Shown here: piece after piece, positions 7,814 to 15,815 of the stretch | How the letters are laid out: each line of letters opens with the position of its first letter | Position numbering within the stretch: the stretch's first letter is position 1 | Assembly: GCA_017984215.1 (NCBI GenBank) | Contig: JAGOAA010000019.1 | Location: 1 to 42,713 of the forward strand | Direction of reading: 5' to 3' | Length of the DNA: 42,713 nt | Origin: Cytophagaceae bacterium | GTDB lineage: Bacteria; Bacteroidota; Bacteroidia; Cytophagales; Spirosomataceae | The notes under the pieces: generated by a model | Databases searched by the model: none | Seen by the model: the letters and a program-made list of their open reading frames with translations, nothing else | Told to the model about the DNA's origin: nothing | Position numbers and translations under genes: made by a program

Positions 7814-8095
7814 TTATTTTTTAGCGTCATTCCAGCCCTCAAAAAACCCTTTGGCAAAATCTGATCCTCCGACTTCATAACCAAATAAGCCTGCCACGAC
7901 GGCTAAGTGTATGATCAACACCGCCTTTTGCCACATCGGGCGATCTTTCCACGTCTGGTTTTGATCAAACGGGTCAAACGCTAAGGCGATTCCGAATTGA
8001 GTTGCCGCATCTAGCGCCGCGTGTTTGAATAATAATTCGTATAAACCGAAAACCACGAATCCGATGTACAAGTATTTGTTGAATGATGTTTTCAT
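7814..8095 (-). CDS. Small membrane protein, GIALAFDPF family
   Basis: The 93-residue product has two predicted membrane helices (about residues 6-24 and 54-74). Between them lies a striking segment, FGIALAFDPFDQNQTW, then DRPMWQKAVLIIHL. The same block occurs in the 79-residue protein at 35576-35815 (LGIALAFDPFNPEQPW, DRPVWQKMTLLVHL), so this is a real family. The C-terminus FFEGWNDAKK also resembles the FIDGWNSK tail of the XRE regulator at 35827-36207. The start ATG lies one base after the stop of the myo-inositol oxygenase gene, so translation is probably coupled. Function is unknown; a membrane scaffold or partner of the symporter is possible. Confidence 0.75.
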   Translation of the reverse strand: MKTSFNKYLYIGFVVFGLYELLFKHAALDAATQFGIALAFDPFDQNQTWKDRPMWQKAVLIIHLAVVAGLFGYEVGGSDFAKGFFEGWNDAKK

Positions 8096-8096
8096 C

Positions 8097-8924
8097 TTAC
8101 CAATTGATTGGCCCCTTGCCCAAATATTTCTCGGCAATCGGCATGTAATAGGATTTTAATTCCTCGTAAACAGGAACGACAGGCGATTTGGTATATAAGT
8201 CGTATTTGTTGAAATCATGAATCCATGCCAAATATTGCTCGTCTTTCGCCGTCATAAATTGACGGTAACTACCCCCCGAATGCCATGGATAAAACGAGTG
8301 ATAACGAATCATCGCCATCCCCGCTTCGGGAATTTTATTATCAGCATGATTTGTCAACACTTGGTATAAATACTCATCGTGTCCCCAGGCCAAATGTAAA
8401 TTATCCAAACCACAACCCGCTTCATAAACACCTAACTCGGTATTGTAGCGACTGTCTTGCATGTCGGGATTTAAGGCATTGAATTCGGGATAAACACAAG
8501 AATCCGGAAGAGCGCAACCCACCACAAATACGTCGCCTACCAAACCCCATTGTTCAGCCTGCGAGGTTCCATCCTCATCCGCACCGAACAGGTACATAGC
8601 TTTTCCTAAATCGTGGATTAAACCTACCAACTGCATCCAATCCGGTCGGCCTTCCGCGCGTAATCCTTCGGCAGATTGCAATAAGTGAATGATGTTTGGG
8701 AGGTTCAAATCGGGATCAGAAACGTCCACTAAGACATTCAAGCGTTCCATCATTTCCCATAAATCCATGGGGCGTTCGAAGGTCAAATACTTTTTCTTCA
8801 TGCGCAACACGTATTCGTAGGTCTGGCGTGAACGCATTTTTCGGTAGTGTTCCTTGACGGCAGCCGTAATATCACCTTGATCGTAATTACGAAATTCCGC
8901 TTTTTCTTTTGTTGTCGTTTCCAT
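8097..8924 (-). CDS. Inositol oxygenase (myo-inositol oxygenase)
   Basis: Myo-inositol oxygenase is a non-heme di-iron enzyme that cleaves myo-inositol with O2 to D-glucuronate. The 275-residue length matches the family (human MIOX is 285). Diagnostic stretches are IIHLLQSAEGLRAEGRP, the HD metal pair in LVGLIHDLGKAMYLFG, LHLAWGHDEYLYQVL and MAMIRYHSFYPWHSGG, which carry the iron-ligand histidines and aspartates. The enzyme is best known from eukaryotes and is patchy in bacteria. It sits eight bases behind a sodium/solute symporter gene and one base ahead of a small membrane protein gene, which supports a myo-inositol uptake and oxidation operon. Downstream glucuronate genes are not in the window. 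Confidence 0.93.
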   Translation of the reverse strand: METTTKEKAEFRNYDQGDITAAVKEHYRKMRSRQTYEYVLRMKKKYLTFERPMDLWEMMERLNVLVDVSDPDLNLPNIIHLLQSAEGLRAEGRPDWMQLVGLIHDLGKAMYLFGADEDGTSQAEQWGLVGDVFVVGCALPDSCVYPEFNALNPDMQDSRYNTELGVYEAGCGLDNLHLAWGHDEYLYQVLTNHADNKIPEAGMAMIRYHSFYPWHSGGSYRQFMTAKDEQYLAWIHDFNKYDLYTKSPVVPVYEELKSYYMPIAEKYLGKGPINW

Positions 8925-8932
8925 GATTCAAA

Positions 8933-10552
8933 TTAATAAAATACCGTATAAAGGGCTACTACTATGCCCATAATTAAAATCGAAATAATGGCAAATTGGC
9001 TGCTGACGGTGAAGTCGGCGCGCTCCACCGCTAAGCCTTTCGGATTATCAACGCTGGAACGGTCTGCCAAAGAAATCAAAACCATCAAGGCCACCAATAT
9101 CACATATACCCACGAGGTTACATGTAAAAATGGAATCGGATTTCCGCCGATAAATGTATGCAAATTCTTGAACAAAACCACGAGCGGAATGGAGGCCACC
9201 GCGGCGACAATGGCGGCCGTCGAAGTCGTCCGTTTCCAAAACAATCCCAAAGAAAACAAGGCAAATGCGCCAGGGGTTAGGTAGTTGGAATATTCTTGGA
9301 TGAATTGATAGGCTTGCTCCAACTGGCGTAATTGAGGCGCAATCAGTAACGCGATACCGAAGGAAACCCAAATTGCAATGCGGCCGACCCAAACGGTTTG
9401 AGCTTCTGAGGCATTTGGATTTAGTGATTTCTTGTAAATATCTAAGCTAAAAATGGTCGAGATGCTGTTACTTTTCCCCGCTAAAGACGCTACAATTGCT
9501 GCCGTCAACGCAGCAAAAGACAGGCCTTTTAGCCCCGCTGGTAAAAGATTCATGAGCGTTGGGTAAGAATGGTCGGGCTTGATGATCCCGTCAATCGCCA
9601 TCTCGTTTTGGAAGGCTCCATTTTGGTATAAGACATACATCGCGATGCCAGGAATTACACAAATCAAGGGCATCAATAATTTCAAGAAAGCCGCAAACAA
9701 AATCCCGGAACGCGCCGTGGGCAAGTCGGCCCCAAGCGTCCGCTGCACAATGTATTGATTACATCCCCAATAATTCAGGTTATTAATCCACATCCCCCCA
9801 AACAAAATCGCAAAGCCGGGAAGTGCGTCGTAGTATTTATCTCCCTCCGAAAAAATCATGTGAAAATGGTCATCGGCCTGTGTGCGTAATTCCAATAAAC
9901 CTCCGAAAATGCCACCGCTGTGAAAGCGATCAGAAACCATATCCAAGGCCAAATACGTCACCACCAAGCCCCCAATAATCAACACGATTACTTGTATAAA
10001 ATCCGTGTAACCGATTACCTTCATACCACCCAAGGTTATAAAAATCGCAAAAATCGCTAGGCCCAACATCGCATACAAAAAGGGGATCGAGGTAATGCTT
10101 TCAATCGCCAAGGCACCTAAATACAGAATGGACGTCAAGTTCACAAATACATAAAGCAACAACCAAAAAACAGCCATAATCGTTGCCACGGTATTGTTAT
10201 ACCGCTGCGACAAAAATTGGGGCATCGTGTAAATCTTGTTCTTCAAGAAAATGGGCACGAAGAAAACGGCGACGATGACGAGCGCAGCAGCCGACATCCA
10301 TTCGTAGGATGAAATGGCTAAACCGATGGCAAAACCAGATCCCGACATCCCGATGAAATGTTCTGCGGAAATATTAGAGGCTAATAAAGATGCGCCGATG
10401 GCCCACCAGGTTAAGGAACCTTCAGCGAGAAAAAAGTCTTTGGTCGAAATTTCCGCCTTCTTTTTTCGTTGGTAGACCCAGTAACCATAGCTCGTAACCG
10501 AAACGAAATAGAGGAGAAATACGACGTAGTCGAGGGATTGTAATTGTTTCAT
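8933..10552 (-). CDS. Sodium/solute symporter (SSS/SGLT family), probable inositol or sugar transporter
   Basis: The 539-residue product has the 13-14 membrane helices and LeuT-like fold of the SSS family. Recognisable stretches are YQRKKKAEISTKDFFLAEG near the first loop, ISAEHFIGMSGSGFAIG, and GLKGLSFAALTAAIVASLAGKSNS, the conserved sodium-site helix. The cargo is inferred, not seen: the next gene encodes myo-inositol oxygenase, and SGLT-type SMIT proteins carry myo-inositol. The ATG at 10552 is used; an in-frame start at 10576 adds eight poorly conserved residues. AACCTAT lies 10 bases upstream within the palindrome at 10563-10600. It heads a four-gene operon. Confidence 0.9.
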   Translation of the reverse strand: MKQLQSLDYVVFLLYFVSVTSYGYWVYQRKKKAEISTKDFFLAEGSLTWWAIGASLLASNISAEHFIGMSGSGFAIGLAISSYEWMSAAALVIVAVFFVPIFLKNKIYTMPQFLSQRYNNTVATIMAVFWLLLYVFVNLTSILYLGALAIESITSIPFLYAMLGLAIFAIFITLGGMKVIGYTDFIQVIVLIIGGLVVTYLALDMVSDRFHSGGIFGGLLELRTQADDHFHMIFSEGDKYYDALPGFAILFGGMWINNLNYWGCNQYIVQRTLGADLPTARSGILFAAFLKLLMPLICVIPGIAMYVLYQNGAFQNEMAIDGIIKPDHSYPTLMNLLPAGLKGLSFAALTAAIVASLAGKSNSISTIFSLDIYKKSLNPNASEAQTVWVGRIAIWVSFGIALLIAPQLRQLEQAYQFIQEYSNYLTPGAFALFSLGLFWKRTTSTAAIVAAVASIPLVVLFKNLHTFIGGNPIPFLHVTSWVYVILVALMVLISLADRSSVDNPKGLAVERADFTVSSQFAIISILIMGIVVALYTVFY

Positions 10553-10562
10553 GGCAATGCAA

Positions 10563-10600
10563 TAGGTTTGAAGCAAAAAGCTTTTTGTTTTTCAAACCTA
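10563..10600. promoter_or_regulatory. Nested perfect palindrome with a -7 box in each arm
   Basis: A 10-bp inverted repeat (TAGGTTTGAA at 10563-10572, complement at 10591-10600) encloses a second perfect 14-bp palindrome (10574-10587). TAGGTTTG fits TAnnTTTG, so one arm could be the -7 box of the VanZ-like gene (+) and the other of the symporter gene (-). A repressor dimer or a cruciform could control both promoters. Confidence 0.55.
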
Positions 10601-10624
10601 CTGAAAATCAAGTAATTTAAGGCT

Positions 10625-11152
10625 ATGAATTATCTTTCGCGCGCAATTTTACTGGTATATACACTCCTACTAATCAAGTTTGTTGTTTTTAAAGATATGG
10701 ACATGATCCTCGTCGGCCACATGCGATTCTATTTTGGCGGAACTCAAACTGGTGCGGCTAATTGGATTCCCTTTAAAACCATCGCTGAATATTTTAATGG
10801 AGAGAGGGGGCTCTTGATAAGCGGATTAAATTTGGCAGGGAACTTGGTTTTGCTATTTCCAATTGGGTTTTTGCTGCCTAATTGCTTTGCTAACCTATTA
10901 GGCCGAAAAGTGATTCTCTACATCGCACTCATCATCAGCTTGGGCATTGAAACGATACAAGCTTTGTCCAATATTGGAATATTCGATGTAGACGATGTAC
11001 TCCTAAATGGGATTGGGCTCTTGGGGGGATTTGGTGCATATCGGTTGATTCCGCGCAATTGGGTCAATCCATCAACCATCGCATTCGCGCTCTTGTTATC
11101 GTTGGGACTATTATTTTATATCACAAACAGCGCCCCCATTTCCAATAGGTAA
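10625..11152 (+). CDS. VanZ-like family membrane protein
   Basis: The 175-residue product has four to five predicted membrane helices. The family signatures are visible: ANWIPFKTI near residue 50, the helix LAGNLVLLFPIGFLLP, then IETIQALSNIGIFDVDDVLLNGIGLLGG, where the acidic FDVDDVLLN stretch is typical of VanZ-like proteins. VanZ in enterococci raises teicoplanin resistance, but most chromosomal homologues have no known role. It probably sits in the inner membrane. It diverges from the inositol operon and converges directly on the GH5 gene, leaving only one base between stops, so there is no room for a separate terminator. Confidence 0.9.
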   Translation: MNYLSRAILLVYTLLLIKFVVFKDMDMILVGHMRFYFGGTQTGAANWIPFKTIAEYFNGERGLLISGLNLAGNLVLLFPIGFLLPNCFANLLGRKVILYIALIISLGIETIQALSNIGIFDVDDVLLNGIGLLGGFGAYRLIPRNWVNPSTIAFALLLSLGLLFYITNSAPISNR

Positions 11153-11153
11153 T

Positions 11154-12857
11154 CTATTCTTTTAGGAGTTTAAACGATTCAAAGGTTTCGTTTTCTGCTT
11201 TCAATTGCAAGCCATAAATCCCCGCGGGAAGCTGGCTAACGTCCAAGGTTTGATTGCCCTGAATGGCTTGTTGAAAAATGATTTTACCCCTTACATCAAT
11301 CAGCCGTAAAAACCTTTCGCCCGCTCCATGAACTTGTAGCACGTCGTGAAATGGGTTCGGAAATACGGCGTTTACAAATTTAGGCTCCTCTACTCCCAGC
11401 GGCACCTCTTCAATAACCTCATCCATTTGAATGGAATTAATCTGAACGGTGGCTAACGCGGTACCCATGTCAAAAACCATGCGGGCATTCGCATCATAGG
11501 GTTCCCCCATGGTGAAGACGAAAACGAACTCTTTTTCATTAGGCTCAATCGACAAGTTATTATAGGAACTATAGGCATTGTAGGGGCTTGATGAACGCCC
11601 CAAATAGGAAGTAATGGAAATGGGTTTATCGGCTTGGGCCTTAATTTTTACCACGTAACGCTTTTTATACGTGAGTGGAAATCCTGACCTCGTGAGTTGG
11701 ATGTGCCATCCGGTTCCTGTCACTTTACTCATGACAACCTGCAAACCCTGAGGAACGGTGGCCAGATTTGCACTCGCACCTGAATTTAAATTGACATTCC
11801 AACCGGCTTGGCCATTTAAAGAAAACAGATTTTTCGTTGGCAATACCTTCGCAGCGGGCATTGGGTTTTTCAATAAGGCGTCCACCAAAGGCGTTTTGTA
11901 CGTATTTGTTAGCGGATTATAGATGCCAAATCCGGCGGAATATTCCCAGTAGGCCCAACTGGCACCTTGGGCTTCGAGCCAGCGGGCGATGAAAGTCGTC
12001 CAACGTGCCCGAGAATCGATGTCGGCGAGTTCATAACTCCCAAATTCCCCCACATGCAGCGGCATATTATGTTGTTTTGCCCATTGAATGACATAATCAA
12101 AATCGGCCATAATTTGATCGCGTTCCCAGGCCAAATCTTCCCATTTTGTTCCGATGTACTTGTCCTTGTTTCCAGCCCAGTCTGCCCCTTGGTGGGTGAA
12201 ATTAAAGGGGCTGTAATAGTGCACGCTGAGGATTAAGTTGGGGTCTATCGGTGGGTTAAGGTCCCGAACTCCGGCAGGCCCCCCGTAGGATGCGGTACCC
12301 AAAAGCACCTTGCGGTAGGGATTCGTTTTCCGGATTTCGGCCAAAGCCACCGCAAAGTAGGTGTTCCACAATTCAGGTGTCAGCGCATCGTGCGGCTCAT
12401 TCAATACCTCGAAATATAGGTGATTATCATAGCCTTTAAAATAGGTAGCTATTTGCTGCCATTGGCTGATAAAACGGGCTTTAGACGCGGCAGGATTGGT
12501 AAACAATTCCTCGTGATGATGCATGTTGATGATCACATACAAATGCTTGCTAATCGCCAAATCAACGACCGATTTAATCCGGGCCAAAAACTGGGGATTG
12601 ACGGTGTATGGCGGAGTGAGTTGCGTCCTTTCCGCAACATCCCACCGGATGGGTACACGAATATGTTGGAATCCTAAATCTGCAATTTGGCCGATGTACG
12701 CTTCTTTGTATGGGTTCCCCCAAGCGGTCTCGGAAGGCGCTTCAAACATGTTTCCTAGGTTGATGCCCCGACCGAGATTTTGGCCCGATAATGAAAACGA
12801 AAAACCAACTAGCAGCCAAAAAATACGCTTCCGGAAAATCCTAATAATCAGGGACAT
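11154..12857 (-). CDS. Secreted GH5 endoglycanase with carbohydrate-binding and T9SS sorting domains
   Basis: The 567-residue product has an N-terminal signal segment ending FSLSGQ, a GH5 catalytic domain (about residues 25-330), a beta-sandwich resembling CBM4/9 (about 345-480), and a type IX sorting domain (about 495-567: VFPNPFHDVLQV, LIDVRGKIIF, LPAGIYGLQL). The likely acid/base is Glu154 in VLNEPHD and the nucleophile Glu271 in HVGEFGSYE. It should hydrolyse a beta-1,4-glucan or mannan outside the cell and be secreted and anchored by the gliding-linked T9SS. It lies 44 bases behind bioD and may be read through from that operon, though its role differs. The ATG at 12857 is used because a signal peptide follows it. 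Confidence 0.92.
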   Translation of the reverse strand: MSLIIRIFRKRIFWLLVGFSFSLSGQNLGRGINLGNMFEAPSETAWGNPYKEAYIGQIADLGFQHIRVPIRWDVAERTQLTPPYTVNPQFLARIKSVVDLAISKHLYVIINMHHHEELFTNPAASKARFISQWQQIATYFKGYDNHLYFEVLNEPHDALTPELWNTYFAVALAEIRKTNPYRKVLLGTASYGGPAGVRDLNPPIDPNLILSVHYYSPFNFTHQGADWAGNKDKYIGTKWEDLAWERDQIMADFDYVIQWAKQHNMPLHVGEFGSYELADIDSRARWTTFIARWLEAQGASWAYWEYSAGFGIYNPLTNTYKTPLVDALLKNPMPAAKVLPTKNLFSLNGQAGWNVNLNSGASANLATVPQGLQVVMSKVTGTGWHIQLTRSGFPLTYKKRYVVKIKAQADKPISITSYLGRSSSPYNAYSSYNNLSIEPNEKEFVFVFTMGEPYDANARMVFDMGTALATVQINSIQMDEVIEEVPLGVEEPKFVNAVFPNPFHDVLQVHGAGERFLRLIDVRGKIIFQQAIQGNQTLDVSQLPAGIYGLQLKAENETFESFKLLKE

Positions 12858-12901
12858 GTAAATCAATTTGTCCCTGAAGATGCGAGCAATTTTCGAGATA
12901 A

Positions 12902-13519
12902 TCAAATGAATAATTTCGAATCAAGTCGATGGACAAACTGTGCGATGGTTTCACGCGTGATTTCGGAAAAATGCTCCACCTTAAATAATATCGGTATTTG
13001 GCAATAGCTTGCTAAAAATGTTTCCGTCGCGGGATTAGGCTCTCCAATTATCACGATACCTGCAATGGGAATTTTCCGGCGTTCAAGCGCTTCGATGGAT
13101 AGTACAGTGTGATTAATACTTCCTAGGTAATTACGCGAAACTAATATGACCGGTATTTGGAGTTGTTCAATGAGATCCACCATGAGCTCTTGATTATTCA
13201 ATGGAACCATGAGGCCTCCCGCACCCTCGACAATTAAATGATTCGAGGTTTGAGGTAGTGTAAAATCCGAAAGGTGGATTTGAACCCCATCCAACGCCGC
13301 AGATGCATGCGGAGAAAGCGGAGCATTTAAACGATGCCTTTCCGGATGAAAGAACGTTTTCGGGTTAGAAGTGAGCGATTGTACTTTCATCGTATCGGTC
13401 AGGTGCAAATCCCCGGACTGCACCGGCTTCCAATAATCTGCTTGAAGGTATTCTGTCAAGATAGAAGACACGACGGTCTTCCCAATTTCGGTTCCTATTC
13501 CGGTGACAAAAAATTGCAT
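12902..13519 (-). CDS. bioD: Dethiobiotin synthetase
   Basis: BioD closes the ureido ring of dethiobiotin from 7,8-diaminopelargonate, ATP and CO2, the next-to-last step of biotin synthesis. The 205-residue product has the P-loop GIGTEIGKT, the substrate lysine motif YWKPVQSGD and the switch region VEGAGGLMVPLNN, all diagnostic. The ATG at 13519 fits the usual BioD start and is directly preceded by AACCTAT; an in-frame ATG at 13543 would overlap the dihydroorotase gene by 17 bases. No other bio gene is in the window, so it has been separated from the pathway. Its operon partners are the bicarbonate transporter, TsaC/Sua5 and dihydroorotase, which share a dependence on CO2 or bicarbonate. Confidence 0.92.
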   Translation of the reverse strand: MQFFVTGIGTEIGKTVVSSILTEYLQADYWKPVQSGDLHLTDTMKVQSLTSNPKTFFHPERHRLNAPLSPHASAALDGVQIHLSDFTLPQTSNHLIVEGAGGLMVPLNNQELMVDLIEQLQIPVILVSRNYLGSINHTVLSIEALERRKIPIAGIVIIGEPNPATETFLASYCQIPILFKVEHFSEITRETIAQFVHRLDSKLFI

Positions 13520-13526
13520 AGGTTGT

Positions 13527-14867
13527 TTATCTAATTTTAGCATATTGTAATCTTTTACCTGTTTTTTCGGTCAGGAATTTCCCAGCCTGAAAACAAAGAA
13601 TGCCACTTACGAAAGTTCGTTTGATTTCATGATGGAAGCTTCTTCCTACCACAGGAGCCCATCCACATTTATAAAAAAGCGATTGAGTTTTTACTTCCCA
13701 GGGGGCTGATGGAGCGACTTCCACTAAGTCCGCAAAATACCCTTCTCGGATGTAACCCCGATCGACCATTTTATAGCAGTCGGCAACACGGTGACTCGTT
13801 TTATCAACCAAAGTCGTAAGTGCTAATTCCCCACGATCCACGAGTTCAAAAAGCATCAACAAAGCATGCTGGACCATAGGAGCGCCTGATTTGATTTGCA
13901 TGTAATTTCCTGATTTTTCTTCAAGACTATGCGGCGCATGGTCCGTGGCAATCATATCAATCCTTCCATCCTGTAATGCTTTCAGTAGTTCTAAGCGATC
14001 CGTTTCTGACTTAACCGATGGGTTCCACATGATTTTACTTCCTAAGTTAGGATAGTCGGCATCTGTAAAACACAGATGATGAATACACGCCTCTGCTGTT
14101 ACCCGTTTTCCGGCGATTGGGCCTGGGCTAAATAATTTTGCTTCGGCTCCGGTCGAAATATGAAAAAAATGGAGTCGATTATTATGTTTTTTTTGAATGT
14201 CTAAGACCCTCCGAGTCGCTGTCTCGCAAGCCTCAGACGTACGAATGGCAGGGTGGAAAGCGATGGGGATTTCGTCTCCGTACAGTTGTTGAAATCGACT
14301 TAAGTTTCTCCGTATAATAGCATCATCTTCGCTATGCAGGGCCACTAAGGTTTCCGCTCGGGAGAATAATTTTTCGAGGTATTCCGGATTATTCGCTAAT
14401 ATTTCTTGGTTCTCTAGGTAGAGCCCGTCGTCGGTTATTCCACAAACCGATTCATTATCTACGCGAATTGCTTCATCCAAATTTGAGGCCGTAACGCCCA
14501 TGAAAAAAGAATAATTTGCCATTGATTTTTTGGCGGCCCATTGATATTTCTCTTCAAGTAATGCCCGATTCAAGGTATTTGGGATGGTATTAGGCATATC
14601 CATAAAGGAGGTAATCCCCCCAGCGACAGCAGCTTTCGATTCACTGAAAATATCTGCTTTGTAGGTTAGCCCTGGATCTCGAAAATGGACTTGATCATCA
14701 ATCATTCCTGGGATCAAATAATTCCCATTGAAATCGATAACCTGAGCATTAGCATCAGAAATCCAGGGAGCTATCCGTTCGATCCGCTCGTCCGAAATGA
14801 GTACATCGGCTTGTATTATTTGCCCTTCATTGACAATAAGCGCATTTGTGATTAGGTATTTTTTCAT
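13527..14867 (-). CDS. Dihydroorotase-type amidohydrolase
   Basis: Dihydroorotase closes carbamoyl-aspartate to dihydroorotate, the third step of pyrimidine synthesis. The 446-residue product is a class I amidohydrolase barrel. The first metal motif reads DDQVHFRDPG, with Gln in place of the first His of HxH. DMPNT, ITDDG (metal Asp), LHSED, FFHIST and IATDHAPHS are intact. From memory the Gln also occurs in other Bacteroidota dihydroorotases, so it need not mean loss of activity. The stretch KIFMGSSTGN known in flavobacterial enzymes is absent here. It overlaps the TsaC/Sua5 stop by four bases (ATGA), so translation is coupled. An allantoinase or hydantoinase role is less likely. Confidence 0.85.
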   Translation of the reverse strand: MKKYLITNALIVNEGQIIQADVLISDERIERIAPWISDANAQVIDFNGNYLIPGMIDDQVHFRDPGLTYKADIFSESKAAVAGGITSFMDMPNTIPNTLNRALLEEKYQWAAKKSMANYSFFMGVTASNLDEAIRVDNESVCGITDDGLYLENQEILANNPEYLEKLFSRAETLVALHSEDDAIIRRNLSRFQQLYGDEIPIAFHPAIRTSEACETATRRVLDIQKKHNNRLHFFHISTGAEAKLFSPGPIAGKRVTAEACIHHLCFTDADYPNLGSKIMWNPSVKSETDRLELLKALQDGRIDMIATDHAPHSLEEKSGNYMQIKSGAPMVQHALLMLFELVDRGELALTTLVDKTSHRVADCYKMVDRGYIREGYFADLVEVAPSAPWEVKTQSLFYKCGWAPVVGRSFHHEIKRTFVSGILCFQAGKFLTEKTGKRLQYAKIR

Positions 14868-15811
14868 TTTGATGCGGCGCGGTCTAAGCGGTCGTTGATC
14901 GTGATTCCAAGACCTTCCGCCGGAAGTCTTTCGACGATAATTAAATCAAGTCCCATGTGATCCAAGGAATGAAGTGCCGAAAACAGGTTTTTAGCGGCTT
15001 CATCTAGCGCACCCGAAGGGGCTAGCACTAGATTAACTTCGACGTGAATACTTTCAATTTGAACCGATTTGTACCAAAGAATTCCTACTTTTTTATGCTT
15101 GACCGCACTCAGCATAAACAACGGCTCATAGCTTACAATCAATTCGCAGGATGGTGCATAATGCTTTTTATGTTGGCCAGGAAGCGACGCTTTTTCGGAT
15201 GCCGTTCGATTTAATATACGCCCCACATGGGCCTCAATTTTCTCAATTGAAATTGCCCCATGCCGCAACAACAAAACCTCGTCATCCTCAAATCCTACGA
15301 TTGTTGATTCCACTCCAGAACCACACGCTCCTCCGTCTAGGGTATAAATGGCAGGAAAATAGGCCTCCACATGTTCGGCTGTGGTTGGGCTAATGCGGTT
15401 GAATGGATTTGCACTTGGGGCGACCAACGGAAAGTTCAATTGATTTAAGAGACTTAATGCCATCGGATGGTTTGGAATTCGAATCGCTACATTTTCCTGA
15501 TCGGCAGTAACGAGGCCACTAACAATTTGACTTTTGGGTAGAATCATCGTCAAGGGCCCTGGCCAAAATTGCTTGGCTAAGAGGGTCGCCTTCTCCGGGA
15601 ATCGCTTAACTAACGCGCGCGCTTGACTAATGGAAGCGACATGAACAATAAGCGGATTCGAATTGGGTCTATTTTTGGTCTTAAATATATCGGAGACGGC
15701 TTTCGTGTTGAATACATTTGCCGCCAAGCCATAAACGGTTTCCGTGGGTAATCCAATGAGTTTTCCTTGCGTGAGTTGTTCACGAATAATCGATAAGTTT
15801 TGGGTAATCAT
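14864..15811 (-). CDS. L-threonylcarbamoyladenylate synthase (Sua5/TsaC family)
   Basis: The enzyme makes threonylcarbamoyl-AMP from threonine, bicarbonate and ATP, the first step of the universal tRNA modification t6A37. The 315-residue product has the YrdC domain (about residues 1-200) with GLPTETVYGLAAN, KTKNRPNSNPLIVH and APSANPFNRISPTTAEHV, then an interdomain linker and a C-terminal Sua5 domain, so it is the long Sua5 form rather than short TsaC. It is cytoplasmic. The ATG at 15811 follows the DUF6671 stop by four bases; an in-frame codon at 15853 would overlap that gene. Its use of bicarbonate is the key to the operon's proposed logic. Confidence 0.93.
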   Translation of the reverse strand: MITQNLSIIREQLTQGKLIGLPTETVYGLAANVFNTKAVSDIFKTKNRPNSNPLIVHVASISQARALVKRFPEKATLLAKQFWPGPLTMILPKSQIVSGLVTADQENVAIRIPNHPMALSLLNQLNFPLVAPSANPFNRISPTTAEHVEAYFPAIYTLDGGACGSGVESTIVGFEDDEVLLLRHGAISIEKIEAHVGRILNRTASEKASLPGQHKKHYAPSCELIVSYEPLFMLSAVKHKKVGILWYKSVQIESIHVEVNLVLAPSGALDEAAKNLFSALHSLDHMGLDLIIVERLPAEGLGITINDRLDRAASK

Positions 15812-15815
15812 GTTA

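Noticed and set aside
10625..11152. Glycopeptide resistance through VanZ
   Set aside because: No vanHAX or other resistance genes accompany it, and most VanZ-like proteins are unrelated to resistance.
11967..12861. Several plus-strand and frame-shifted frames inside the GH5 gene
   Set aside because: They mirror a conserved coding region with clear catalytic residues on the minus strand.
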